Positions 1 through 8,262 of a DNA stretch of 64,000 nt are shown here, in pieces. Each line of letters opens with the position of its first letter. Position 1 is the stretch's first letter. The stretch lies in the NCBI GenBank assembly GCA_965223755.1, contig CBDCXF010000002.1:1488001-1552000 (forward strand). Direction: 5' to 3'. The position numbers were made by a program, and so were the translations under genes. Under the pieces are notes generated by a model. It was not told the DNA's origin. It was given only the letters and a program-made list of their open reading frames with translations, and did no database searches. Origin of the DNA: CBDCXF01 sp965223755. GTDB lineage: Bacteria; Acidobacteriota; Thermoanaerobaculia; Multivoradales; JAHEKO01.

Positions 1-485
1 CGCCAAGGGGCCGTCGCTGGTTCGACCGCTTCAAGTTGCGGCTTCCTCTAGTCGGGCGTGTGTTGCGCCTCGTTTCCCTCTCCGAGTTTTGTCGCGGACT
101 GGGCACGCTGCTGCAGGCCGGACTGGCCCTGGTGCCTTCTTTGGACACCGCCATTCGTTCCGTCGGCAACGCCTGGGTGCGCGAGCAGATCGGCGACATT
201 CCGGACAAGATCAGTCAGGGCTCGGCCCTCTATCAGGCGATGGAGGAAACCGGCGCGTTTGACGATCTGGCGGTCGACATGGTGCAGGTTGGAGAATCTT
301 CCGGCGAGCTGGCGGAGATGCTTTCGACGGTTTCTGATTTCTTCGACGAAGAGTCGGAAACACGTATGGAGCGCGTCTTGAGCCTGGTCGAACCGATATT
401 GTTGGTGTTTATGGGCGTTGTGATTGCGACCATTCTGGCCGCGGTCTACCTGCCCCTGATTTCGATCGTAGGACAGATCAACTAA
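1..485 (+). CDS. gspF: Type II secretion / type IV pilus inner-membrane platform protein GspF/PilC, C-terminal part
   Basis: The reading frame is open from the left edge (frame starting at base 3), so the N-terminus lies outside the window. What remains is about 160 residues: one GspF cytoplasmic helical domain, with the family-typical stretch around FCRGLGTLLQAGLAL and a VGESSGELAEML segment, followed by a C-terminal membrane helix near VEPILLVFMGVVIATILAAV. GspF is the polytopic inner-membrane protein that the assembly ATPase acts on. It ends two bases before gspE, so both belong to one operon. Here gspF precedes gspE, the reverse of the classical gspE-gspF order. Identity is firm; T2SS versus pilus assignment rests on the neighbours. 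Confidence 0.88.
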   Translation, partial: PRGRRWFDRFKLRLPLVGRVLRLVSLSEFCRGLGTLLQAGLALVPSLDTAIRSVGNAWVREQIGDIPDKISQGSALYQAMEETGAFDDLAVDMVQVGESSGELAEMLSTVSDFFDEESETRMERVLSLVEPILLVFMGVVIATILAAVYLPLISIVGQIN

Positions 486-487
486 GT

Positions 488-2119
488 ATGAGTGCGCCGA
501 CTCCACAGACTCCGATTGCGCCCGAGCTGGAACTAGCGTCGGACGGTGGCGAATCCTTCGCTCGTTCGCTCGCCCAGCGATACGGTCTGGAGTTCGTCGA
601 CGCCAACGAGTTGCACGTCGACAACGATCTCTTTCGCAGCGTGCCCCTGGAATTGATGTTGGCGCACAAGTTCGTGCCCGAGTCGGAAGACGAAGAGGCG
701 GTCGTGATCGTGGTTGCCGATCCCACCGACGTCGCCAGCCTCGACCAATTGGAGTTGGTGCTGGGGCGACCGGTCGAGGTCAAAGTCGGTGTCGAGTCGG
801 CCATTCGCGCGGTGTTGCAGAAATCCGAGGGCGCGCAGCAGGTCCTGGACCGGGCCACCGAGGGCCTGAGACTGGAACTCGTTCACGACGAGGGCGACGG
901 CGAGGAGGTTCTCTCACTTGATCGCATTTCGGCCGACACCAGCCCGATCATCAAGCTCGTCGACTCCACGGTTCTAAGCGCCATCCAGCGGCGCGCCAGT
1001 GACATTCATATTGAAACGCGGGTCAACGAAGTGGTGGTCAAGTATCGCATCGACGGCGTGCTCTACCAGGCGATGGAACCGATCGACAAGAAACACCACT
1101 CGACCATCATCAGCCGCATCAAGGTGATGTCCGAACTCGACATTGCGGAAAAGCGGGTACCGCAGGATGGTCGCTTCAAGCTGCGCTTCCAGGGCCGCAC
1201 CATCGACTTTCGCGTTTCGATCATGCCCTCGGTGCACGGTGAGGATTGCGTCATCCGCATCCTCGACAAGGAATCAATCGACGCCGAGTTCAAGAATCTA
1301 CGCCTCGACATCCTCGGCTTTGACGACACTACCTTGGTCAAGATGCGCAAGTTCATCCGCGAGCCCTACGGCATGGTCCTGGTGACCGGCCCGACGGGTT
1401 CCGGTAAGACGACCACTCTCTATGCTTGTTTGTCTGAGATCCAGTCGTCGGAAGACAAGATCATCACCATCGAGGACCCAGTCGAGTATCAACTGGAGGG
1501 AGTCACTCAGATTCCGGTCAACGAGAAAAAGGGGCTCACCTTCGCCCGCGGCTTGCGCTCGATCTTGCGCCACGATCCGGACAAAGTGATGGTGGGTGAA
1601 ATCCGTGACGAAGAGACCGCCCAGATTGCCATTCAGGCAGCGCTGACAGGCCACCTGGTTTTCACCACCGTCCACGCCAATAACGTCGTCGACGTGCTCG
1701 GGCGTTTTCTCAACATGAAGGTGGACCTTTACAATTTTGTTTCCGCGCTCAACTGCGTTCTCGCCCAGCGCCTGGTTCGCCGCATTTGTCCTCACTGCAA
1801 AGAGCAAGTGGAAGTTGGCGATGAGCTGTTGATCGAGAGTGGGCTTGAGGTCGAACGTTTCCGTAGTTGGGATTTCTTCGAGGGGCGCGGATGTCTGGAG
1901 TGCTCCGGTACCGGTTACCTGGGCCGCATGGCCATCTCTGAACTTTTGGATCTTTCCGACAACATTCGCGAACTCATTCTCGACCGACGCCCCGCAGCCG
2001 AAATCAAACGTCGCGCCCACGAAGAAGGGATGACGTTCTTGCGCGAATCGGCGCTGGCATTAGTGGAATCTGGGGTTACTACTTTGCGCGAAATCAACAA
2101 GGTGACTTTCGTTGATTAG
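488..2119 (+). CDS. gspE: Type II secretion assembly ATPase GspE (PilB family)
   Basis: A 543-residue hexameric secretion ATPase that powers pseudopilus assembly from the cytoplasmic face. The Walker A motif GPTGSGKTT lies at residues 301-309 (K307). It is followed by the Asp-box region (ITIEDPVEYQLEG), a degenerate Walker B region and the His-box (TGHLVFTTVHAN). A zinc-binding tetracysteine domain is visible at C434, C437, C469 and C472. The N-terminal 150 residues match the GspE N1/N2 region. Length is normal for the family (500-570). The ATG follows gspF by two bases, and the 3' end overlaps the next gene by eight bases, indicating translational coupling. Confidence 0.95.
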   Translation: MSAPTPQTPIAPELELASDGGESFARSLAQRYGLEFVDANELHVDNDLFRSVPLELMLAHKFVPESEDEEAVVIVVADPTDVASLDQLELVLGRPVEVKVGVESAIRAVLQKSEGAQQVLDRATEGLRLELVHDEGDGEEVLSLDRISADTSPIIKLVDSTVLSAIQRRASDIHIETRVNEVVVKYRIDGVLYQAMEPIDKKHHSTIISRIKVMSELDIAEKRVPQDGRFKLRFQGRTIDFRVSIMPSVHGEDCVIRILDKESIDAEFKNLRLDILGFDDTTLVKMRKFIREPYGMVLVTGPTGSGKTTTLYACLSEIQSSEDKIITIEDPVEYQLEGVTQIPVNEKKGLTFARGLRSILRHDPDKVMVGEIRDEETAQIAIQAALTGHLVFTTVHANNVVDVLGRFLNMKVDLYNFVSALNCVLAQRLVRRICPHCKEQVEVGDELLIESGLEVERFRSWDFFEGRGCLECSGTGYLGRMAISELLDLSDNIRELILDRRPAAEIKRRAHEEGMTFLRESALALVESGVTTLREINKVTFVD

Positions 2120-3038
2120 CAAGTTGCTGCGCCCGGGCTCCGTGCAAGTGCCGCCGCACGCCTTTTGGGCCAGTGGCGACCGTCTCAGTTACGCTGCCTT
2201 CGAAGAGGGCCCAAAGGGGCGTCGTCTACTCCATGAAGCGCAGGTGTTGGCGTCGCCGGACTGGTTTGGTCAGGGCGTCTTGGGTGGCCCGATCAGCGAT
2301 GAGGCTTCCTTCGACGCCGCACTCGATTCGCTGTTGGCAAAGCTTCCCGAAACTCCAACGTCGGCGTCGCTGGTGCTACCGGGAGAGTGGGTTAGAACGA
2401 CCTATATTGACCTCGATCAAGTTCCTTCCAAGGCCTCCGAACTGGACGAAGTCGTGCAGTGGAAACTACGCCAAGTCGTCCCGTTTCGGGTTGATGACGT
2501 ACGGATCTCCTATCAACGCGTGCCGACCGCGGAAGGCGCCAATCGATTCCTCGTCGCCTTTGCGATCAATAGGTTCCTGCAGCAGTTGGAAACGACTTTT
2601 GCTTCGCGGGGAATCCACATTGGGATGATCTTGCCGGTCGGCTTGGCGTTGTTTGAGCTGCTAAACGAAAACGACGGCCTGCGCGGCATCTTGTGGGGAG
2701 GCAGCGGCGTCGTCAGCCTTCTGATCGGGAGCGCCAAAAAGCCGGCGTTGTTGCGCTACCGCAGTTTCACCGCTGGATCGGCGCAAAGGCAAGAGAGCCA
2801 AATCCGGCGCGACCTGCGCCTGTCCCGTTCATGGATGGATGACCACACCGACGGACAACTGACGTTGCTGTCGATCGCCGCGCCCGATGAAGATCGTCGT
2901 AACTACGCAGCCTGGTGTCGAGAAGACCTGGGCGCAGCGACGGTCAAAGCCTTAAACCTGTCCGACCACAATCTGCCGGCCGGAATCGAATGGCGACTGG
3001 CACCCTTGCTGGGTGCAGTGGAGAGGCGGGTGGCGTGA
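2112..3038 (+). CDS. PilM/GspL-like cytoplasmic actin-fold protein of the secretion platform
   Basis: 308 residues, starting at a TTG that overlaps the gspE stop (TTGATTAG). No membrane segment is obvious. The protein resembles the actin-like PilM / cytoplasmic GspL domain: a conserved stretch near residues 85-145 (ELDEVVQWKLRQVVPFRVDD, then RFLVAFAINRFLQQLE) is typical of PilM-type proteins that contact PilN and the ATPase. It sits directly before PilN- and PilO-like genes, the usual pilM-N-O-P order. Function as the cytoplasmic ring component is inferred from this order and the local similarity. It could also be called the split N-terminal half of GspL. No upstream alternative start is possible without deeper overlap into gspE. 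Confidence 0.75.
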   Translation: MISKLLRPGSVQVPPHAFWASGDRLSYAAFEEGPKGRRLLHEAQVLASPDWFGQGVLGGPISDEASFDAALDSLLAKLPETPTSASLVLPGEWVRTTYIDLDQVPSKASELDEVVQWKLRQVVPFRVDDVRISYQRVPTAEGANRFLVAFAINRFLQQLETTFASRGIHIGMILPVGLALFELLNENDGLRGILWGGSGVVSLLIGSAKKPALLRYRSFTAGSAQRQESQIRRDLRLSRSWMDDHTDGQLTLLSIAAPDEDRRNYAAWCREDLGAATVKALNLSDHNLPAGIEWRLAPLLGAVERRVA

Positions 3039-3643
3039 GGTCGGTCAACCTAGCCTCACAACCGTTCGAGAATCTGCGCGGCCTGCGGCGGGTGAAATGG
3101 GGTCTGCTCCTCATCGGAGCGTTGGCGTGGGCCCTGGCCGGGATCAAGTTCTGGGACTATGCCGCGGGTTCGAGCGAAGAAACGCGGGAGCAGTTGGCGA
3201 CGGTTGACGCTGAGATCGCCGCCTTGCGAACTCAACTCGACGCCAAAGTGGACTCGATTCGGCGCGCCGATCTTGAGGAACGCAACCAGCGAGTCACGTT
3301 CCTCAACACCAAACTGGCGGAGCGAGCATTCCCTTGGAGTCGTCTGTTTCAGGATCTTTCGCAGGTTCAGCCCGACGGAGTGCGACTGCATCGCCTCGCG
3401 CCACAAGTTCAAAGCAACCGCGACGGCATCGTCCCAGCGCACGTCGAGCTGACTCTCGAGGGGGTGTCGCGGCAGCGCGAGACTTGGTACCAATTCGTGG
3501 ATCAGTTGTTCGAGCACCCGCGCTTCTTTGCGCCCGACATGGGATCCGAACGCGAACGAGACAACGTCACTGAATTTCGCATGCAGGTTTTCTACCGCAC
3601 CGAACTGGAGGCAGGCTCGGTGAAGGAGGCTTCACAGGAATGA
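3035..3643 (+). CDS. PilN/GspL-C-like membrane protein of the secretion platform
   Basis: GTG start at 3035 overlaps the preceding stop (GTGA), giving 202 residues; longer versions would run back into the previous gene. The N-terminus carries the short VNLASQPFENLRGLRRVKWG stretch typical of PilN-family proteins. One membrane helix follows (about residues 22-40, GLLLIGALAWALAGIKFW), then a coiled coil (about 48-95) and a periplasmic ferredoxin-like region. In type IV pilus and T2SS machines this protein pairs with the PilO/GspM-like protein encoded next. The final ATG-overlap with that gene supports co-translation. Confidence 0.75.
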   Translation: MRSVNLASQPFENLRGLRRVKWGLLLIGALAWALAGIKFWDYAAGSSEETREQLATVDAEIAALRTQLDAKVDSIRRADLEERNQRVTFLNTKLAERAFPWSRLFQDLSQVQPDGVRLHRLAPQVQSNRDGIVPAHVELTLEGVSRQRETWYQFVDQLFEHPRFFAPDMGSERERDNVTEFRMQVFYRTELEAGSVKEASQE

Positions 3644-4203
3644 GTGTGTGGACTCGCCATCGTAGAGCTTGGCTGACGCCTGCGGTTTTTGCGGCAGTGG
3701 GCCTCATTGCGCTCGCTACCTACTACGTTGGGTTCAACAACCGCGCGCGTGCTCTCGATCAACGCCTCGAGGCGAGAAGAGCGACCAAAGCAGAGCTTCA
3801 GCGGCAGGTGGCGACGGCGTCCGAATACGCTGAAACTCTGGCAACCGATCAGAGTCGCGAGGAGTCACTTTTCGGCACCATCGAAGACGTTCCCCGTCGC
3901 ATGACACGCTATGTACGGCACGTCCATGAGTTGTGCCAGAAGTCCGGTTTGGTCATCGATGGAGGCATCGGTTTCGGCAGCGACGAACTCGGCGACTTCG
4001 GGTTGGCCGAGCGCAGCATGGAGTTTGATGTCGTGGGTGACTATGACGCCCTGCGGCGCTTCATCAACTTTCTCGAAGTGTCGGATAGCTTCCTGGCTCT
4101 GCGCGATATCGCCGTCGGCGTCGACCGAGACAACCAGCAGTTGAAGGTAGGGTTGACCGTATCGTCGATGTTCGCCGCCGATCCTGAAAGGGTGGAGTCG
4201 TGA
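3640..4203 (+). CDS. PilO/GspM-like membrane protein of the secretion platform
   Basis: 187 residues, ATG overlapping the previous stop (ATGA). One N-terminal membrane helix (about residues 11-30) is followed by a coiled coil rich in Q/R/A/E (about 33-75) and a C-terminal ferredoxin-like domain (about 95-180), the layout of PilO and GspM. It should form a heterodimer with the PilN-like protein through the coiled coil and periplasmic domains. The C-terminal VGDYDALRRFINFLE segment is characteristic of PilO-type domains. Seventeen bases separate it from the next gene. The GspM versus PilO name cannot be decided from sequence alone. Confidence 0.75.
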   Translation: MSVWTRHRRAWLTPAVFAAVGLIALATYYVGFNNRARALDQRLEARRATKAELQRQVATASEYAETLATDQSREESLFGTIEDVPRRMTRYVRHVHELCQKSGLVIDGGIGFGSDELGDFGLAERSMEFDVVGDYDALRRFINFLEVSDSFLALRDIAVGVDRDNQQLKVGLTVSSMFAADPERVES

Positions 4204-4219
4204 TTTTAAGGAGTCGACG

Positions 4220-4774
4220 GTGAGTCGCCTGAGCCGACAGCAATGGCTGATGGTTGTCCTCCTGGTCGTTCTCGGCTATCTATTGTGGGCGAGAGTGCTT
4301 TCCCCTTTGGTCCGCGGCAATGGGGCGGCGGCCGCGACAGAGCGATCGGTGTCTCGACTGGCACAAATCGACATCGTGCCGTTGCGGCAGGATCTTCTTG
4401 AGCCCGATGCGGCAATCTACAAGAAATCTCGAAATGTTTTTGAGTTTTACGTCGCCCCCAAGAAAAAAGCACCGCCGAAGCCAAAGCCCAAACCTCGGAA
4501 CGAGCAACAGCAGCGTCGTCGAGAGAAGCCGCGGCCGCAAAAACCGAAGGCGCCGCAGCCTCCGCCGGTCAGCCTGCAGTTCTTGGGGAGTTTTGGGCCC
4601 AAGGACAGGCCGATCGCCGTCCTCGTCGATGGCGACGACCTGCTCAATGTGCGCGAGGGAGACGTTGTCAGCGGGCAATTCATCCTGGTCAACATCGGCT
4701 ACGAGTCAGCGGACATCGGATTTGTGAATTTTCCCGACCACGAACCCAAGCGGTTAGAAATAACCGGGTCGTAG
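4220..4774 (+). CDS. GspC/PilP-like periplasmic linker protein
   Basis: 184 residues from a GTG with an AAGGAG ribosome site a few bases upstream. An N-terminal membrane helix (about residues 10-25, LMVVLLVVLGYLLWARVL) is followed by a long basic proline-rich linker (about 78-113, many K/P/R and a QQQRRR run). A small beta domain ends the protein (about 115-180: SLQFLGSF, RPIAVLVDGDDLLNVREGDVV), matching the homology-region/PilP fold that contacts the secretin N-domains. Position immediately before the secretin gene fits that role. The basic, proline-rich spacer could span the periplasm or bind peptidoglycan; that is inference. Confidence 0.72.
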   Translation: MSRLSRQQWLMVVLLVVLGYLLWARVLSPLVRGNGAAAATERSVSRLAQIDIVPLRQDLLEPDAAIYKKSRNVFEFYVAPKKKAPPKPKPKPRNEQQQRRREKPRPQKPKAPQPPPVSLQFLGSFGPKDRPIAVLVDGDDLLNVREGDVVSGQFILVNIGYESADIGFVNFPDHEPKRLEITGS

Positions 4775-4811
4775 AGCAAGAGTGTTGGAGCACCGACACG
4801 TAGAATCGTGC

Positions 4812-4828
4812 TTGGGGGGAAGCCCCAA
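4812..4828 (+). other. Short hairpin just upstream of the secretin ribosome site
   Basis: TTGGGG at 4812-4817 and CCCCAA at 4823-4828 can pair around a five-base purine loop, ending a few bases before the GGAGTGAG ribosome site of the secretin gene. It has no U-tract, so it is not a terminator. It may tune translation of the secretin relative to its upstream partners. Only the pairing is seen; the role is speculative. Confidence 0.3.
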
Positions 4829-4838
4829 CGGAGTGAGA

Positions 4839-7364
4839 ATGCAAAGACCATCAAAGTTACAAGCTCTTGTTCTTTTGGGGCTGGTACTGACCGCTGTTTC
4901 TTGCGCAACCTACACCGGAGTGCGCGAGGCGCGCACCGCTGAAGAATCCGGCGATTGGGATACCGCGGTGCTGCACTACCTCGAACTGACCCAGCGGGAA
5001 CCGGGGAACTTGAGCTATCGCACTTCGCTCCTGCGAGCGCAGATGCGAGCTTCGCAAATGCATCTTGAGCTCGGTCGTCAGTTCAGTGACGTGGCCGAGT
5101 TGGACGCTGCTTTGATCGAGTTTCAAAAGGCGGTGCAACTGGATCCGGGCAATCAACTGGCGCAGCTTGAACTCGACAAAGTTCGCGAGCAGATTCTGGC
5201 TCGCGATGACGGCGAGCGTGCTGAGAGCTTGGAAGAAATGAAACGGCGGGTCGCCAGAGAGCGCAGTCAGCCGCCGCTTCTCAAGCCCGATGATGAAGAA
5301 CCGATCGACCTCAACTTTCCGCAGCCGCAGGATGTCAAGGTCATCTATCGAGCACTCTGTTCGGCGGCCGGTATCAATGTGTTGTTCGACCCCGATCTGC
5401 GCGACGTGCAAGTGCCAATCGAGCTTGTGGGAATGCCGTTTCAGCAAGCCCTGGAGTTGGTCATGCGTGCGGCCGGCCACTTTTACAAGGTTCTCTCTGA
5501 CGACACCATCTTCATCGCTGAAGACAACCAACAGAACCGGCGTAAGTATGAGGACCAGATGATCCAGTCGTTCTTTCTCTCCAACGGCGAGCCGGAAGTG
5601 GCAATGAACGTCCTGCGCGGCCTGGTCGGAGCTCGCAATCTGGTTTCCAACGAAGATCTCAACGCCATCGTCATGAAGGACACCGCCGATCGCGTTCGCG
5701 TGGCGCAGCAGATCATCGACACCTTCGATAAAGCGCGCGGCGAAGTTGTGGTGGATATCGAATTACTTGAGGTCAATACTTCGGATCTTCAGGATCTCGG
5801 TGTCAGCCTCAGCGCCTATCAAGTCACTCAGTCGCTCAACGCCGAGGGCAGTCAGCTCCCGCTATCGGAAATCGAGTTCCTAAATCAATCGGACTGGCTC
5901 CTGACCCTGCCAAGTGTCATTTACAACTTCGTCAAACAATCGACGAATGCGGAGATTCTCGCCCAACCGCGCTTGCGCATCAGCGACGGCGAAAGCGCCG
6001 AGTTGACCATCGGCGAACAGGTGCCGGTACCGGTTACCTCGTTCAACTCTTCCAACACTATCGGTGGCAACATCGTGCCCTTGACCTCATTTCAGTATCG
6101 AGACGTGGGAATCAACATCACCGTCGAGCCGCGCATTCACCACAACAATGAAGTCAGCTTGGTTGCGGGCATCGAAGTTTCGAGCATTACTGGCTTTGCA
6201 CCGGCCACCGGCGGTGTCTCCCAACCTCTGATCGGGACGCGTCGCATTGAATCGACGATCCGATTGAAGAATGGTGAGACCAATTTTCTTGCCGGCTTGC
6301 TGCGCACCGACGACAACATCACCAACAATGGGATTCCCGGTTTGGCGGAGATCCCGGTTCTCGGAAGGCTCTTCTCCAAGAAACGCAATGAGAAGGACCG
6401 CACCGATCTGGTCTTGACCATTACGCCGCATATCGTACGCATGCCCGACATCACTGCCGACGATGTGGCTCCGATCTGGGTCGGCACCGAGGAGAACTTT
6501 TCGTTCCGCGGCGGCAGTCCGCGCATCGAATCCGAGGAACGAGGTCCCTTTGATAGCCAAGAGGCGAGCGAGCTACAGGAACGCTTGCGCCGGCAATTGG
6601 AGAATCTGCCTCGCGATCTGCAAGGGTCCGAACAAGAAGACGAATCCGGGGCCCAAAATCCAGACACTTCGATCGTCAACCCTTCCGGTCCGAGCGGCTT
6701 GGGCAACGACGATCAACAGGATGCCCAATTGCGTCTCCCCGGCAGTTCGCCGTTGCCGAGCGGGTTCGAATGGGTCGAAACGGTGGAACGCTTGACGCGG
6801 GTTTCTCCGCGATCGGCGCAGACCTCGGGCGCGTCGGCTCCGGTTTCGGTGCAGTTGGAGCAGGCGGAAGCGGTGGCCGGCAGTCGCGCCGACCTGCGGG
6901 TCGCGGTGCTCCTAACGACGCGAATGGACGTGGCCCATCTGCCGATGGTGATCGATTACGACGCTTCGCGACTTTCCTTTATTGAGTTTGTGCCCACCGA
7001 TTTTCTCGGTGCCGAGAGCGAAACGACGGTGCTCGCTCACGAACGCCCTATTGGTCGCGTCACCATCGGCATGAGTCGATTGGGTGGCAGCGGCGGCGTG
7101 GTTGGCGGCGGCGTGGTCGGCTTTCTCGAGTTTCGAGCCGCCGGCCGGGGCGAGGCGCATATTGCAGTGCGACAGGCCTCAGCCATGGGGCCGACGCTCA
7201 CTCGCTATCAGGACGTTGAGTTGGGAGAGGTGACGGTCCAGGTGAGAGGTGGCTCGCTGCTGCGCCGTCGCCCGCCGCGCGGAGGGGAAGAATCGGACTC
7301 CGGAGAAAAGAAAACACCGGGACCCGTCGTAGTGCCGCGGACACGCGTTCCAGATCAGCCATGA
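4839..7364 (+). CDS. gspD: Secretin GspD lipoprotein with C-terminal cohesin-like domain
   Basis: 841 residues from the ATG at 4839, which has a GGAGTGAG ribosome site; an upstream TTG would put the signal peptide in an odd place. A lipoprotein signal ends at the AVSC lipobox (C22). Residues about 25-120 look TPR-like (EFQKAVQLDPGNQLAQLELDK), then come secretin N-domains (from about 150) and the secretin beta-barrel domain (about 320-560; VPVPVTSFNS, then DRTDLVLTITPHIV). An acidic, Q-rich linker leads to a beta-rich C-terminal domain (about 665-805) whose pattern (VAGSRADLRVAVLL, YDASRLSFIEF) fits the cohesin fold. The secretin is the outer-membrane pore of the system. The extra domain is unusual compared with proteobacterial GspD. 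Confidence 0.9.
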   Translation: MQRPSKLQALVLLGLVLTAVSCATYTGVREARTAEESGDWDTAVLHYLELTQREPGNLSYRTSLLRAQMRASQMHLELGRQFSDVAELDAALIEFQKAVQLDPGNQLAQLELDKVREQILARDDGERAESLEEMKRRVARERSQPPLLKPDDEEPIDLNFPQPQDVKVIYRALCSAAGINVLFDPDLRDVQVPIELVGMPFQQALELVMRAAGHFYKVLSDDTIFIAEDNQQNRRKYEDQMIQSFFLSNGEPEVAMNVLRGLVGARNLVSNEDLNAIVMKDTADRVRVAQQIIDTFDKARGEVVVDIELLEVNTSDLQDLGVSLSAYQVTQSLNAEGSQLPLSEIEFLNQSDWLLTLPSVIYNFVKQSTNAEILAQPRLRISDGESAELTIGEQVPVPVTSFNSSNTIGGNIVPLTSFQYRDVGINITVEPRIHHNNEVSLVAGIEVSSITGFAPATGGVSQPLIGTRRIESTIRLKNGETNFLAGLLRTDDNITNNGIPGLAEIPVLGRLFSKKRNEKDRTDLVLTITPHIVRMPDITADDVAPIWVGTEENFSFRGGSPRIESEERGPFDSQEASELQERLRRQLENLPRDLQGSEQEDESGAQNPDTSIVNPSGPSGLGNDDQQDAQLRLPGSSPLPSGFEWVETVERLTRVSPRSAQTSGASAPVSVQLEQAEAVAGSRADLRVAVLLTTRMDVAHLPMVIDYDASRLSFIEFVPTDFLGAESETTVLAHERPIGRVTIGMSRLGGSGGVVGGGVVGFLEFRAAGRGEAHIAVRQASAMGPTLTRYQDVELGEVTVQVRGGSLLRRRPPRGGEESDSGEKKTPGPVVVPRTRVPDQP

Positions 7365-7837
7365 CCCAGCCTGCTCGTTCGATTGCCGGTCGCCAGGGCT
7401 ACACGTTTATCGAACTGATCGTCGTGGCGGCACTTTTGGCAATCATGGCGTTGATCGCTCTGCCCACGGCCAAATACACCATGACACGAAGCCGTGAACT
7501 GGAACTTCGCTCAGCATTGCGTGAGATGCGTTTCGCCATTGACGAATACAAACGCTACGCTGATGCAGGCCTGATCCAGATCGAAGATGAAGATACCGGG
7601 GGCTATCCCGAGGAAATCGAGCAGCTCTACGAAGGTGTCGAACTCGCTTCCGGCGACGGAGAAGTTCGATTTCTGCGCCGGCTTCCTGTCGACCCGATGA
7701 CCGGTGAGGACGAGTGGGGTTTGCGCAGCACCATGGACGACTACGACTCGGATAACTGGGGAGGGGAAAACGTCTTCGACATCTACTCTCTTTCTGAAGC
7801 CACCGGCCTCAACGGCATTCCTTACGGCCAATGGTGA
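7361..7837 (+). CDS. Type II secretion major-pseudopilin-like protein (GspG type)
   Basis: 158 residues, ATG overlapping the secretin stop (ATGA). A type IV prepilin leader ends at Gly before YTFIELIVVAALLAIMALI (residues about 14-33): the conserved glutamate at +5 of the mature protein and a hydrophobic helix are clear. The C-terminal part (SLREMRFAIDEYK, then LRRLPVDPMTGEDEWGLRS) is typical of GspG, including the calcium-loop-like PVDPMTGE segment. It would be cleaved and methylated by a prepilin peptidase, which is not encoded in this window, and polymerise into the pseudopilus. Confidence 0.85.
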   Translation: MTQPARSIAGRQGYTFIELIVVAALLAIMALIALPTAKYTMTRSRELELRSALREMRFAIDEYKRYADAGLIQIEDEDTGGYPEEIEQLYEGVELASGDGEVRFLRRLPVDPMTGEDEWGLRSTMDDYDSDNWGGENVFDIYSLSEATGLNGIPYGQW

Positions 7838-8262
7838 TGCGACAACTGAGAACGCCAAACCGCGCCAGCGGCTACACCCTCATCGAGATCATCATCGTGA
7901 TCGCAGTGGTAGGCATTCTCGCCACGATGTTGCTGCCAAACTTGATCAACGTGCCTCGCCGGGCGCGTGAGGCGACCCTAAAGAACAACATTCATACGAT
8001 TCGCAGTGTGATCGATCAGTACAAGGCGGACAAGGGAGTGTACCCGCCGGCGCTCGAGTCGCTGGTGGAGACCGGCTACCTTCGCGATGTGCCTGTCGAC
8101 CCCATCACCAAAAGTCGCGGTACGTGGATTTTGGTCTACGAGCAACGCGGGGGTCAGGATCCGTTGCCGGAGGTGGAAGAAGAGCAACCTCCGGGAATCT
8201 ACGACGTCAAGTCGGCCGCGCTGGGAGTCGATTTGGCCGGCACGCTGTATGCGGAGTACTGA
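7831..8262 (+). CDS. Second GspG-like pseudopilin
   Basis: 143 residues. The start overlaps the previous gene by seven bases; an ATG two codons later (7837) is an equally plausible start. Prepilin site Gly-YTLIEIIIVIAVVGILATM (about residues 14-32) with glutamate at +5. The soluble region contains NIHTIRSVIDQYKADKGVYP and VPVDPITK, again GspG-like. Two adjacent GspG-like genes indicate either a major plus a specialised minor pseudopilin or lineage-specific duplication. Sequence alone does not say which one forms the filament. Confidence 0.83.
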   Translation: MVMRQLRTPNRASGYTLIEIIIVIAVVGILATMLLPNLINVPRRAREATLKNNIHTIRSVIDQYKADKGVYPPALESLVETGYLRDVPVDPITKSRGTWILVYEQRGGQDPLPEVEEEQPPGIYDVKSAALGVDLAGTLYAEY

